DNA from: J054 sp965223095
GTDB taxonomy: Bacteria; Pseudomonadota; Gammaproteobacteria; Steroidobacterales; GCA-2729495
DNA length: 64,000 nt
Direction: 5' to 3'
Assembly: GCA_965223095.1 (NCBI GenBank)
Contig: OZ244979.1
Coordinates: 496,001-560,000 of the forward strand
Part shown: piece after piece, positions 8,952-17,470 of the stretch
Layout of the letters: every line of letters begins with the position of its first letter
How positions within the stretch are numbered: position 1 is the stretch's first letter
The notes under the pieces: generated by a model
What the model was told of the DNA's origin: nothing
The model's input: only the letters and a program-made list of their open reading frames with translations
Database searches by the model: none
Translations under genes and position numbers: made by a program

Positions 8952-11483
8952 ATGGATGAATCAGGGGCCCGCTGCTCGTTGTCCTGCGGAATTTTCGCGA
9001 CCACTCTAGCACTTTGTCTAACGTTTAGCGGTAGCTGGGCACAGGGCCTCGAAGAAATAATTATCACGGCCCGCAAAAAAGAAGAATCATTGCAAGACAC
9101 GCCGCTGTCTGTGTCGGCTTTTACGGCTGAAGGCCTGCAGCAACGAAATATCGACAGCGCCTATGATCTCGCAAACTTCACGCCCAATTTTCAGTTCAAC
9201 CGCAATATCGTCGGCAGGCGTTTAGACGCACCCAATGTGCGTGGTCAATTCAGCGCCTTGCTCGGCGGCTCTCCAGCGCAGGGCGGCGCTAACGCCGCGT
9301 TTTTCGTTGATGGCGTATTTGTCAGTGGCACCGGCGGATCTCAAGCCATTGCCAATCTAGAACGCGTGGAAATTTTACGGGGCCCGCAGGCAGCGCAGTT
9401 CGGCCGAGCGACCTTTGCAGGTGCCGTCAATTTCATTACCAAAGCGCCGACCAATGATTTTGCCGGTGAAATCGATGCGCGAATTGGCGAAGACGAGGAC
9501 TACAAAACATCGGCCTGGATCGGTGGCCCCATCGTCAAAGACAAGCTACTATTTTTAGTCTCGGGCAGTTTTGCAACCTATGGCGGTGAGTGGCGCAACG
9601 AGCTACTGCCCTGCCCACCTGGGCCAGACACCGGCAGAGAAGACTGCACATTTATTACACCCTTGGCGTTTAACTGGCCCATTGACGGACAACCTCCGTC
9701 GGCAAATCGTGCTGACTATACGCAGCTGGGAGGCGAAGAAACTTGGGATGTCACAGGTCGGCTCACCTGGGATGTTACGCAAAACTTACAAGTCAATTTT
9801 AAGGCTAGCTACAGCGAAACCGACGATGATCACTATGCCGCATTCTTTCAGGACGAACTGAATTGCTATGGGCCAGGAACTCTTGCCAATGGAAATTTCA
9901 CGCCGGGCTGGTATTGCGGCGAACTGACCGTTGACGGACTGCGCAATACACTTAACATCGCCGATCTGACGGATGGTGCAACCAGCGATTTTGGTACAGC
10001 GGCGCCGGCACCGTTTGTCGGCATACAAACACAAACAGAAAGATATCTAGTGGAGGCCATCTATAGTCTGGGGCAATGGGGGCTGCTTGGCCGTTACAGC
10101 CACAATGTTCAAGAAGTAGAGTCGTACCGGGATCTTGACCGCGGCCCAGGGATCGGTCCTTTAGGAATCAATGTATTTAACGCCGGTGAAATCAACGAAT
10201 TTGAAGACGACTCTGTGGAAATACGCATTTCTTCGCAAGCTGACGCGCCGGTACGGGCCACGGCGGGGGCCTACTATTACAAAGCGGATGAAATTGCCTT
10301 CCAGCGAGATTTCACGGGCATTTGCCGATTTAATTTTGGCGACCCTCACTTGCGGAACAACGGCGACGGAACCTTTACTGAGCTATATCAAGGCGATCCG
10401 GGCTACGAATCCACACCCGAATCGCCCATCGCCGAGGGTACCATTAAGAATACGGCGGTCTTTGGCACCATCGAGTGGGACATTGCGGACAATCTGACTT
10501 TCGCCTATGAAACCCGTTACGCGAAAGATGAGCTATCGCGAAAATCGGCGCGCGGCATTGCAGCCAGCGAGAGCTTCTATAGCTTCACGCCGCGCTATAC
10601 CTTGACCTATAGACCGACGGAAGACATCACCTTGTCCGGCATCGTCGCAAAGGGCACTAAGCCTGGCGGCCTCTTCTTCGCCTATTTCGATGTTGATGTA
10701 CCAAGCACAGAAACCGAAGCTGCTTTGGCGGATGGTCGGGCCCTATTCGATGAAGAAAAAGCCTGGACTTACGAACTCGGCGCCAAAACGGCATGGCTAG
10801 ACAATCGTTTGATATTCAACACCTCGGTGTTCTATATCGATTGGACCAATCAGGGTATTAACGAAACTGATTTCATCACCACCCAATGCGGCGGACAAAC
10901 TCTAAGCGAACCAAACAACATATTAACCAACGCGGGCGGATCCCGGGTCATCGGCGCTGAAGTTCAACTCGACTACCAGGTCACTGACAACATCTACGTT
11001 TCAGCCGCCTATGGTCTAGCCGATACGAAGCTCGAAGAATTTAATTCTCTGGATTTTGCCGACCTGACAGGTATTAGCGACCCCGATTTAATCAACGGCG
11101 GCAACGTCAGCGGGCATGAGGCGCCACGGGTGCCCAAACACAGCTTCAATTTGTCGGGAACTTACACGCGCGCCTTGGGCAGCAATGGTGCGGACTGGTT
11201 CGCTCGTATCGACTACATTTACGAAGACCGCCAGTGGGTAACACCAATAAACGCCGCTTTCATTGGCGCAACAAATACCATCAATTTTCGCCTGGGCCTC
11301 ACTAATGATTCGTGGCGCGCCAGCATATTCATCGACAATCTAACCAACGAAGATGCGCCCACCCTCGTTTCTAGTTTCCCGAATTTCACCGCCCCATTGA
11401 ACCAACTGACTAATAGCTTTCCGCTGCAACCACGTCGCGGAAAGCGTGTTGGTGCAAGCCTAAACTATCAGTTCGGACAATAG
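8952..11483 (+). CDS. TonB-dependent receptor
   Basis: An 843-residue outer-membrane receptor. The signal peptide (FATTLALCLTFSGSWAQG) is followed by a TonB-box-like LEEIIITARKKEESL, the plug signature VEILRGPQAAQFGRATFAGA, and a long barrel ending NYQFGQ. Start ATG 8952 has GAGG about ten bases upstream. It shares the overall layout of the receptor at 3689 but the two are clearly diverged. It lies 228 nt after the PQQ dehydrogenase on the same strand, so it may be regulated with it. The ligand is unknown. Confidence 0.93.
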   Translation: MDESGARCSLSCGIFATTLALCLTFSGSWAQGLEEIIITARKKEESLQDTPLSVSAFTAEGLQQRNIDSAYDLANFTPNFQFNRNIVGRRLDAPNVRGQFSALLGGSPAQGGANAAFFVDGVFVSGTGGSQAIANLERVEILRGPQAAQFGRATFAGAVNFITKAPTNDFAGEIDARIGEDEDYKTSAWIGGPIVKDKLLFLVSGSFATYGGEWRNELLPCPPGPDTGREDCTFITPLAFNWPIDGQPPSANRADYTQLGGEETWDVTGRLTWDVTQNLQVNFKASYSETDDDHYAAFFQDELNCYGPGTLANGNFTPGWYCGELTVDGLRNTLNIADLTDGATSDFGTAAPAPFVGIQTQTERYLVEAIYSLGQWGLLGRYSHNVQEVESYRDLDRGPGIGPLGINVFNAGEINEFEDDSVEIRISSQADAPVRATAGAYYYKADEIAFQRDFTGICRFNFGDPHLRNNGDGTFTELYQGDPGYESTPESPIAEGTIKNTAVFGTIEWDIADNLTFAYETRYAKDELSRKSARGIAASESFYSFTPRYTLTYRPTEDITLSGIVAKGTKPGGLFFAYFDVDVPSTETEAALADGRALFDEEKAWTYELGAKTAWLDNRLIFNTSVFYIDWTNQGINETDFITTQCGGQTLSEPNNILTNAGGSRVIGAEVQLDYQVTDNIYVSAAYGLADTKLEEFNSLDFADLTGISDPDLINGGNVSGHEAPRVPKHSFNLSGTYTRALGSNGADWFARIDYIYEDRQWVTPINAAFIGATNTINFRLGLTNDSWRASIFIDNLTNEDAPTLVSSFPNFTAPLNQLTNSFPLQPRRGKRVGASLNYQFGQ

Positions 11484-11581
11484 ATCAGGCTACAAAAGCC
11501 GGGGTATATCCCGCCTTACTCTGAAGTTACTGCGGAATCTGCATACAAGTTCTCAGAATTTCTACTCGCCAGGCGTTACAA

Positions 11582-12109
11582 ATGAAGCAAGTGCGGCCCG
11601 AGGATATGGATGTGAACGGCATGATCAGGCTATTAATTCTCAATGTAGTCGGCATTTTTACGGTTGCTTGCACAGCCCTTGACCCCCTCCAATCTAGCCA
11701 GACAAGCAAAACCCCGGAACTAGAGCCGGGTGTCGCGGAACAACTGTTATACGATTTTTTCTTTTATTGGAATCCGGCTTCCCGGGATGTCGCCATGATG
11801 CAAAAACCCAACTGCGAAAGCTCGGCCGACGGATTGATCTACACACGCCGTGAATCAAGCGATATCAGCTATGCCGAAGGCGGTGTGGGATCCATTGAGT
11901 ACCATGTTGAGCTGCACTGCACAGACGGAAAACCAGTCAGCAGTCGCGCATTGTTGGGAATCAGTGGCTATGACATCAACTGTCAGCGTGCAAGCCTGAA
12001 CAGTCCATTTGTTTGCAAAGATGTTGATGACAAAATCATCAGTCAATGGTCCTGCCGAAAAGACTATGCGGATTTCGCGTTTGCTCTAGATTGCAAAGCA
12101 GTCGAATAG
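11582..12109 (+). CDS. putative small lipoprotein, unknown
   Basis: Up to 175 residues. The best start is probably the in-frame ATG at 11621 (MIRLLILNVVGIFTVAC), which gives a short lipoprotein signal peptide with Cys after TVA; ATG 11582 and 11606 would add a hydrophilic tail. The mature part is rich in cysteines (CESSADG, ELHCTDG, DINCQ, FVCKD, WSCRKD, LDCKAVE), suggesting disulfides in the periplasm. I do not recognise the family. It follows the second TonB receptor by 98 nt, with no obvious terminator between, and might travel with it. Confidence 0.55.
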   Translation: MKQVRPEDMDVNGMIRLLILNVVGIFTVACTALDPLQSSQTSKTPELEPGVAEQLLYDFFFYWNPASRDVAMMQKPNCESSADGLIYTRRESSDISYAEGGVGSIEYHVELHCTDGKPVSSRALLGISGYDINCQRASLNSPFVCKDVDDKIISQWSCRKDYADFAFALDCKAVE

Positions 12110-12270
12110 CGCATCAGCGGATGTCGCCCGTATGTCCTCAGGAAATTGAAGACTTCAGGCGGTCTGATTCAAGAAAGCATTTCGACTCACCAGGTTCGTT
12201 TTCAGGCGACTTGCTATCGGCAGTATAGCCGACACCGCTCTTCACTCGTTTTCTATTTGCTTTTCCTCCT

Positions 12271-12396
12271 TCAGTCTAAGACCGCTTGACCGCAATCAGT
12301 GTACACATCCGCCAGCGTCGGATAGTGGGGGCTCTCTTGGTAGCGCTTGGTGCTGCAGCAATCGACGAACGCAGCCTTGTCTTTCTTCTTAGCCAT
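12271..12396 (-). CDS. putative 41-residue protein, unknown
   Basis: A short minus-strand frame that reads MAKKKDKAAFVDCCSTKRYQ at its start and ends TDCGQAVLD before TGA. A strong ribosome site GAGGAG lies about six bases before the ATG at 12396. It has three cysteines and a lysine-rich head, so it may be a small metal- or nucleic-acid-binding protein. It lies alone between the lipoprotein gene and the CBS gene. Short length means it could be chance, but the RBS and sensible composition argue for a real gene. I recognise no family. Confidence 0.5.
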   Translation of the reverse strand: MAKKKDKAAFVDCCSTKRYQESPHYPTLADVYTDCGQAVLD

Positions 12397-12576
12397 CACG
12401 GCTCCTCTTTAGGACAAGGATTCATCAAATGTCTCAATTATTCAAATATGCAATTGGGCCCGAATAACGCTGACGGCGCACAGTATTCCAAGTTGCCAGC
12501 CGGCCACTGTTATGGCTACTGACCCGTAGCTTAACTCCTTAACGACCACGCCAAAACGATTCTGTCTGTTCTTTCG

Positions 12577-12984
12577 CTAGTCAAGCTCCGGCAAAATAGC
12601 ATGCAGCACAAGTAGATAAAGGCTAACAATTCCAACGATCTTGCCGTTATCAACCACGGGCGCATGACTGATCCCAAAGTTATCGAAGAGTCTTGCACAG
12701 TAACGAATTTCCATGTCCGGGCGCACCGTCAATACTGGCTTGGCCATGATTTCGTAGACGTTGACACGCTCCGGCGCCCGGTCTTTGGTAATAACTTTCT
12801 TGGCGATATCGGAAAAAAGTAGCAGGCCGAATTCATCATTTTCGTTACGGCGCTTGACGATTAGGCTCGTCGTCTTAGCTTTCTTCATCGTCTTCAAAGC
12901 CGACAAAACATCCAGTTTACCGTCAACTTCCGTCACGTCTTTGCGCATGCAGTCGCGCACTTGCCCCCAGTTTCCCGTGCTCAT
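12577..12984 (-). CDS. CBS-pair domain protein
   Basis: A 135-residue cytosolic protein made of two CBS motifs: residues ~10-62 (CMRKDVTEVDGKLDVLSALK, FGLLLFSDIAKKV) and ~75-130 (EIMAKPVLTVRPDMEIRYCA, NGKIVGIVSLYLLV). CBS pairs bind adenine nucleotides and control an attached or partner protein. Its ATG overlaps the stop of the P-II-like gene by 4 nt, and it is the last gene of a tight four-gene operon with two DUF1538 membrane proteins. It probably acts as a nucleotide-sensing regulator of that transporter-like pair; this role is inferred from the operon. Confidence 0.85.
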   Translation of the reverse strand: MSTGNWGQVRDCMRKDVTEVDGKLDVLSALKTMKKAKTTSLIVKRRNENDEFGLLLFSDIAKKVITKDRAPERVNVYEIMAKPVLTVRPDMEIRYCARLFDNFGISHAPVVDNGKIVGIVSLYLLVLHAILPELD

Positions 12985-13331
12985 AGTTTTTCCTCCACAA
13001 CCTCGCCTAGCTCTTGGCTCTGATGCATAACGCCGACGGCGTCTTCGACATCGATCACAACGGCGATTCCCGAGCCGGGCTTCTCATCGAATTCCCCAAC
13101 TTCGCCAATATGTTCAAGAATTTCGCGGCTTAGATGCTCTTCAACAAGCAAGAGAATAACGTCTCTCTGCGATGCGAGGGTCAGACCAAAAAATGTTTTG
13201 TTTTCTTTGATACCTTCGCCGCGAGCATTATTGATTACGGTACAACCGGTGGCCCCGGCCTCTCGTGCCGCATCCATGATTTCATCTGTCTTGCTATCTT
13301 CCACAAAAGCCACTATCAATTTGAAATGCAT
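12981..13331 (-). CDS. P-II-like regulatory protein
   Basis: 116 residues from the ATG at 13331, chosen because AGGAAGAG lies just upstream and because the product then begins MHFKLIVAFVEDSKTDEIMD, the normal start of P-II-like beta-alpha-beta folds; the frame is open further to 13382. AREAGATGCTVINNARGEG matches the first half of a P-II fold. The T-loop does not carry the classical GlnB uridylylated tyrosine motif, so it belongs to the P-II-like group that binds other nucleotides. It sits 1 nt after the second DUF1538 gene and overlaps the CBS gene, and is likely to gate the membrane pair. Confidence 0.82.
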   Translation of the reverse strand: MHFKLIVAFVEDSKTDEIMDAAREAGATGCTVINNARGEGIKENKTFFGLTLASQRDVILLLVEEHLSREILEHIGEVGEFDEKPGSGIAVVIDVEDAVGVMHQSQELGEVVEEKL

Positions 13332-13332
13332 T

Positions 13333-14142
13333 TTACTCTTCCTCTTCGGAGTGTCGCGTATCCTCTGTGGATAGCCCAACACGTTCTCTCAACACGGAGA
13401 GCTGGCCGTAAGCCAGCACTGCGATAATCGGAAACAGACTCGCGAATGCCACCAGACCAAATCCGTCCAACAAAGGGCTGCGCCCTGGCACGGCCTCGGA
13501 TAAGCCCAGGCCGAGCGCGGTAATCAAGGGGACCGTGACGGTGGAGGTGGTAACACCCCCCGAGTCGTAGGCCAAGGGCACGATGAGTTTCGGCGCAATG
13601 GCCGTCTGCAAAATGACGATCACGTAGCCCACCGCAATGAATATGTACAGTGGTTGCCCGGTGACAATGCGGAAGCAGCCAAGGCTGACGCCCACCCCAA
13701 CGCCAATGGCCACGGCCACGCGTAAGCCCCACACGCCAATGGCGCCACCGGACACCGTGTTTGCCTTCATGGCGACGGCCAACAGAGCCGGCTCGGCGAG
13801 GGTCGTGCTGAAACCAATGGCAGCGGCGAATAAATAGACCCAGTAGTAGTCATGCCAGAGCAGGCTATCGGCGACAGATCCTGAGGTTTCGTGCAGGAAG
13901 CCTGGGGCCGTCAGTTGCTCTGCCATTAGCCGGCCCAACGGAAACAATGACTGTTCTAGGCCTTCAAGAAACAGCCCCAGCCCCACCACCACAAACAGAA
14001 ATCCGATGACCATTTGTGGCCAATTGGCCGGTGCCCTGCGAATGACCAGCAACTGAAATGCCACCAGGAAAATTGCAATGGGCAGCACGTCAACAGCACT
14101 ATCGAGAATAAACCTGAGCGTATAAACGAGCAAATCCATCAC
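13333..14142 (-). CDS. DUF1538 integral membrane protein (second of pair)
   Basis: 269 residues with about seven to eight hydrophobic helices. Shared family signatures include GFSTTLAEPALLAVA (near 110) and LAYDSGGVTTSTVTVPLITALG (near 195), both also found in the neighbouring paralogue at 14139. DUF1538 proteins look like transporters but have no proven substrate that I can cite with confidence. Its ATG overlaps the stop of the upstream paralogue (ATGA). The tail is short and charged (DTRHSEEEE). The pair probably forms a hetero-oligomer controlled by the P-II-like and CBS proteins encoded next. Confidence 0.88.
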   Translation of the reverse strand: MMDLLVYTLRFILDSAVDVLPIAIFLVAFQLLVIRRAPANWPQMVIGFLFVVVGLGLFLEGLEQSLFPLGRLMAEQLTAPGFLHETSGSVADSLLWHDYYWVYLFAAAIGFSTTLAEPALLAVAMKANTVSGGAIGVWGLRVAVAIGVGVGVSLGCFRIVTGQPLYIFIAVGYVIVILQTAIAPKLIVPLAYDSGGVTTSTVTVPLITALGLGLSEAVPGRSPLLDGFGLVAFASLFPIIAVLAYGQLSVLRERVGLSTEDTRHSEEEE

Positions 14143-14873
14143 AAAACAATCCCATAGACGAGAACGAACAGAATGGGAAGCAAAGACGCAAAAGCGATCA
14201 AACCGAATCCGTCAGTCATGGGATTGCGTCCGCGCAGCGCACTCGCGAGGCCAACCCCTAAGGCGGTAACCAGCGGCACGGTGACGGTAGAGGTGGTGAC
14301 GCCGCCAGAGTCATAAGCGACACCGACGATTTCTTCGGGCGCCAGTGTTGTCAACAAGAGAACCAGGCAGTAGCCGCCAATGATCATGACGGGCAAGGAC
14401 CAGTCGACCAGAATTCGGACCACACCAACAACTATCGCGACACCGACGGCCACGGCGACCGTGAGTCTAAGACCCAGCGCATAGTTTGCCTTCGCCTCCG
14501 CCGACATTGCGATGGCATTGGCGCCAGCGGCAACATCGGCCGCCTCATCCGCGATGGCAATCAGGGCGGGTTCGGCAATTGTTGTGCCAAACCCCAAGGT
14601 GACGGCAAATATGACCAGCCACGTTACACTGCCCTTGCGCGCCAACGCGTGGGCTAGACTCTCGCCGATGGGAAACAAGGCAAGTTTTAGCCCGAAAATA
14701 AAACAGGTCAGCCCCGCGACGACCAGCCCGGCACCAGTAAGCAAGGGCAGTAACTCAACGGCGGGTTGGCGAAATACGAAAACTTGAAAAATACTGATCA
14801 CGACGATGATCGGCAGCAGGTCACGCAAGCTACCCAGCGCATCAGCGGCGAACGCTAGCAAGGACTTTTTCAA
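14139..14873 (-). CDS. DUF1538 integral membrane protein (first of pair)
   Basis: 244 residues and the first gene of the four-gene operon. It shares GFGTTIAEPALIAIA and VAYDSGGVTTSTVTVPL with the paralogue at 13333, and each half of the protein seems to carry a related block with conserved Glu-Pro and Asp-Ser-Gly in membrane segments, as in inverted-repeat transporters. The membrane segments are long and rich in Gly, Ala and Val. The ATG at 14873 is preceded by the ~450-base region to 15325, where its promoter must lie. Substrate unknown. Confidence 0.88.
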   Translation of the reverse strand: MKKSLLAFAADALGSLRDLLPIIVVISIFQVFVFRQPAVELLPLLTGAGLVVAGLTCFIFGLKLALFPIGESLAHALARKGSVTWLVIFAVTLGFGTTIAEPALIAIADEAADVAAGANAIAMSAEAKANYALGLRLTVAVAVGVAIVVGVVRILVDWSLPVMIIGGYCLVLLLTTLAPEEIVGVAYDSGGVTTSTVTVPLVTALGVGLASALRGRNPMTDGFGLIAFASLLPILFVLVYGIVL

Positions 14874-15325
14874 TTTCGTGATGATCCTTTTGGTGCGAGC
14901 ATGGTTGCTACGCTACATATTTACACAGTTCAGGATAACCGGAGGAAAATCTAAGCAGTATTGGGATATCCCAAGATTGCATCGCGACTACCGGTATGCA
15001 CTAAGCATGAACAAACTACCCAGAGTTGACCGGCGTGGCCACCCCCGAAGAAACCAAGACCAAGGTGATGAGCGCTGCCTAGCGGTTCAAGACCATATCC
15101 GTCGAAGGGAGATCAATCAATTTGGAAAGCCGAGCGTATCTGCCAGCTGACTTAGATAATACTGCACGCACTGTCAAATAGAGTGAATGCTGGGATACAG
15201 TGACCGAAATCTAGGCAGATGTCGGAATTGAAACCATGCTGCCAAAATTGGGGTCACTGTCCCAAATTTCCTCGAATCGAAAATTCCAGATAGACTACAG
15301 GATTGCATTAAGGGGGGGATTCTCC
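14874..15325. other. divergent intergenic region
   Basis: About 450 bases between the DUF1538 operon (leftward) and the BamE-like gene (rightward). I see no credible gene. The right part holds a REP-like repeat (15191-15268). Promoters for both sides must lie here, but I cannot point to clear boxes. Confidence 0.4.
15191..15268. repeat. REP-like inverted repeat (GGGACAGTGACC type)
   Basis: The left arm reads GGGATACAGTGACC (15192-) and the right arm GGGGTCACTGTCCC (15250-15263); they are inverted copies of a GGGACAGTGACC core with one or two changes. A related element follows the BamE-like gene at 15926-15966. Such cores are typical of repeats moved by REP-associated tyrosine transposases in gammaproteobacteria; no transposase gene is in the window. 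Confidence 0.6.
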
Positions 15326-15901
15326 ATGAAATTTAGAATTATCGCACTGTGCCTCACCGCTCTGATGTCGACAACCGCATACGCCGCCTACAAAGTCATC
15401 GATGAAAACGGCGTAGACCTGATGAAGGCCGACAAGGTCTACACGCTGGTTAATCTTCACCCAGACGAAGAGCGCGGCCGCATGTATTCGATCAACTATC
15501 AGCAGCCTGGATTGATTCCGCTGTGCACAGAAGTGAAATTCATTAAGGGCTCCAAGAAAAAGGTTGTTCTGCAGCTGGCCGATAGTGGTCGCGAATACCA
15601 GTATCTATATCAAAAGCACACACCTGATCCGCTCAATGTACATCTGCTGAAGTGGTTCGGCACCAGTTGCGACAAGGAAGCCTTGACTGCGAATCTGACC
15701 GAAGACGAACAGAAGGCCGTGCGTCGTGGCACGGTAAACCCCGGCATGACCCGTGACGCAGTCATTCTCGCCATCGGCTACCCGCCCGAGCACGTCACCC
15801 CGTCACTGGACTCAGATCGCTGGACCTATTGGGCGAATCGCTTTAACAGATTCATTGTGATTTTCGACGAAAACGGCGTCGTCGAAGAGGTCATGAACTA
15901 A
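15326..15901 (+). CDS. exported protein with SmpA/BamE-like C-terminus
   Basis: 191 residues from ATG 15326, preceded by a very strong AAGGGGGGGA ribosome site; the frame is open to 15236 but that extension lacks sense. A signal peptide (MKFRIIALCLTALMSTTAYA) is visible. The C-terminal part (about 130-191) reads VNPGMTRDAVILAIGYPP then a hydrophobic strand and FIVIFDENGVVEEV, which is the SmpA/OmlA/BamE-like pattern of a start motif with GMT plus a strand pair. It lacks a lipobox Cys, so it is likely soluble in the periplasm. It stands alone, bracketed by two related REP-like repeats. Role unknown. Confidence 0.75.
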   Translation: MKFRIIALCLTALMSTTAYAAYKVIDENGVDLMKADKVYTLVNLHPDEERGRMYSINYQQPGLIPLCTEVKFIKGSKKKVVLQLADSGREYQYLYQKHTPDPLNVHLLKWFGTSCDKEALTANLTEDEQKAVRRGTVNPGMTRDAVILAIGYPPEHVTPSLDSDRWTYWANRFNRFIVIFDENGVVEEVMN

Positions 15902-15925
15902 CTCGGCAAGTCATCGACGAAGTTT

Positions 15926-15966
15926 GGGTACAGTGACCATAACTTTGAATTAGGGTCACTGTCCCT
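15926..15966. repeat. REP-like inverted repeat (GGGACAGTGACC type)
   Basis: Arms GGGTACAGTGACC (15926-15938) and AGGGTCACTGTCCCT (15952-15966) form an imperfect hairpin 25 nt after the BamE-like stop codon. It is the same repeat class as 15191-15268 and may double as a transcription stop. Confidence 0.6.
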
Positions 15967-16114
15967 ATTTTCCCTTCGACTCTGTCTCCGTGAAGAATGC
16001 TGTACTACAACAAATGCAGCTTGCCCCAGCCTCGTCCAAGTGATAAGTTGTTCCAACCGATGACGCACTCCGGCAACACCCTGTTGCCTTTCATGGGAAT
16101 TTGTGGAGTGCGGA

Positions 16115-16807
16115 ATGAACGCAATCAATTGTCGCCCATCCTCGCGCGGTTCAGTTTTGCAGCGCGGATTGTCTTTGCCGATCTCAATATTGTGCTTGTT
16201 TATTGGTGCCCTAGTGGCCGGCACGGCCAATGCTGTTGCAGTGCGAGCCATTGACGGTCTTGACTCGATTAGCTTCTGGGAGCGCACCGGCGGAACCGGC
16301 CCAACGGAGTATGTATTCTCCGTGGATGGCAGTGAACTAACCAATCGACTATCAGATCCGTTAGGCGCCGGAAATCACGACATCCCGGGAGCCACATCAG
16401 AGTACTATGACGTGTACTACTCCGATGCAGATGGTTCGTTCAATATCGATGGCGAATACCTATCAATAGAAGGAGTCTATCTGCAATCACTACCCGCTGG
16501 TGGTGGACTCAATCTGGCTGAGATTGGTTTGAATTTTTCCATTGAGCCGACTGAATTTGGCAATTTCGTCGCAAGCTTCGTCGCTTTGGGCGACAACGCA
16601 TTTCCATCGATCGTTGAACGCGCCATTGATGGGGATTTGTTAACCCACACCGTCATGGGCAATACGAGCGGATCCGACCAGCGACTGCGAGTGACATTAG
16701 GTTTCTTGTCGTCCTCTGGTCCGGTGGTGCCAGTCCCGGCAGCCGGCTGGTTATTCGGCTCGGCTCTACTCACGATGGGTTGGATTCGGCGCAAAATGAA
16801 AACGTAA
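16115..16807 (+). CDS. VPLPA/PEP-CTERM-type exported protein
   Basis: 230 residues from ATG 16115, chosen because GGAG lies six bases upstream; a GTG four codons earlier is the alternative. It has a signal peptide (ILCLFIGALVAGTANA) and a C-terminal sorting tail made of VPVPAAGWLFGSALLTMG, a hydrophobic helix, and a basic end IRRKMKT. This matches the VPLPA variant of PEP-CTERM tails, recognised by an exosortase elsewhere in the genome. The mid-region is acidic, low-cysteine and beta-like, as in other surface or matrix proteins with such tails. Function of the body is not recognisable. Confidence 0.85.
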   Translation: MNAINCRPSSRGSVLQRGLSLPISILCLFIGALVAGTANAVAVRAIDGLDSISFWERTGGTGPTEYVFSVDGSELTNRLSDPLGAGNHDIPGATSEYYDVYYSDADGSFNIDGEYLSIEGVYLQSLPAGGGLNLAEIGLNFSIEPTEFGNFVASFVALGDNAFPSIVERAIDGDLLTHTVMGNTSGSDQRLRVTLGFLSSSGPVVPVPAAGWLFGSALLTMGWIRRKMKT

Positions 16808-16908
16808 TTGGATTTTTCGGAGGCGCGCACTTCAAAATCCCAATGCTCAGTTCTTCGTTATATCGCTAGCCATCATCATCGCCGCATTTCAGCAGCGAAC
16901 CCATAGGC

Positions 16909-16946
16909 AAAAAAAGCCCCGTCGCTCTGCCGAGCAACGGGGCTTT
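16909..16946 (-). terminator. rho-independent terminator of the truncated rRNA operon
   Basis: On the minus strand a GC-rich stem (AAGCCCCGT...ACGGGGCTT) with a short loop is followed by a run of T. It lies 9 nt beyond the 3' end of the 5S gene at 16955. Its sequence differs from the terminator of the second 5S copy (40299-40332). Confidence 0.85.
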
Positions 16947-16954
16947 GGTATAGA

Positions 16955-17073
16955 AGCCTGGCGATGTCCTACTCTCACATGGGGAGGCCCCACACTACCA
17001 TCGGCGCTGAGCATTTTCACTTCCGAGTTCGGAAAGGGATCGGGTGGTTCCTACTCGCTATGGTCGTCAGGCA
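16955..17073 (-). rRNA. 5S rRNA, copy A (remnant operon)
   Basis: A full-length 119-nt 5S gene reading TGCCTGACGACC at the 5' end and CATCGCCAGGC at the 3' end. It differs from copy B (40341-40459) at only two positions that I can see. Upstream it has just 110 nt of 23S left, so it belongs to a broken operon and may be unexpressed unless read from a promoter in the island. Confidence 0.93.
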
Positions 17074-17174
17074 AAGCTAACTGGTTTGCGTCAACAACAT
17101 CGTTGTTAACGCACAATCTGGAGTTTTGTTTTGACGCAGAAAGACTGCATTCTTACTAGTTGCTTGAGTTTATA

Positions 17175-17284
17175 TGGCCAAGCCGCACGGGCAATTAGTA
17201 CTGGTTAGCTTCATCCATTACTGAACTTCCACACCCAGCCTATCAACCTTGTAGTCTTCAAGGGCCCTTCAGGGGGATCAAGTC
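17175..17284 (-). pseudogene. 3'-terminal fragment of 23S rRNA
   Basis: About 110 nt identical to the 3' end of the complete 23S gene (the matching part is 40637-40746), then the match stops sharply at 17284 and continues into IS66-like DNA. The 23S-5S spacer here is different: it carries a small hairpin (about 17086-17111) instead of the long inverted repeat of the other operon. It is a remnant of a second rRNA operon cut by an IS66-linked event. Confidence 0.9.
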
Positions 17285-17458
17285 TCAACCAGCGTGCCGT
17301 TGAATCCGTCTGCTGCCAGAATGTGATCCAGCCAGTATTGCTGCCGTTCAGTAATCGGTTCGTGGGACCTGGCCATTTAATTGCCTCCGCCAAAAACATC
17401 ACCGAAGCACGACCGAGAAAAACTTAGCTGGGAACAACGCCCTTTACGGAGCGCTTAC
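17285..17458 (-). mobile_element. IS66-family left-end fragment with start of tnpA
   Basis: The right edge on the minus strand starts GTAAGCGCTCCGTAAAGGGC, matching the GTAAGCG terminal repeat of IS66 elements. A truncated tnpA-like frame starts at ATG 17376 (MARSHEPITERQQYWLDHIL) and runs into the 23S fragment, where it stops at 17278 after 32 residues. About 75 bases at this edge recur at 40185-40269 in the same orientation. Only the left end of the element is present; no transposase remains. Confidence 0.8.
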
Positions 17459-17470
17459 TTCTGTTTACTC

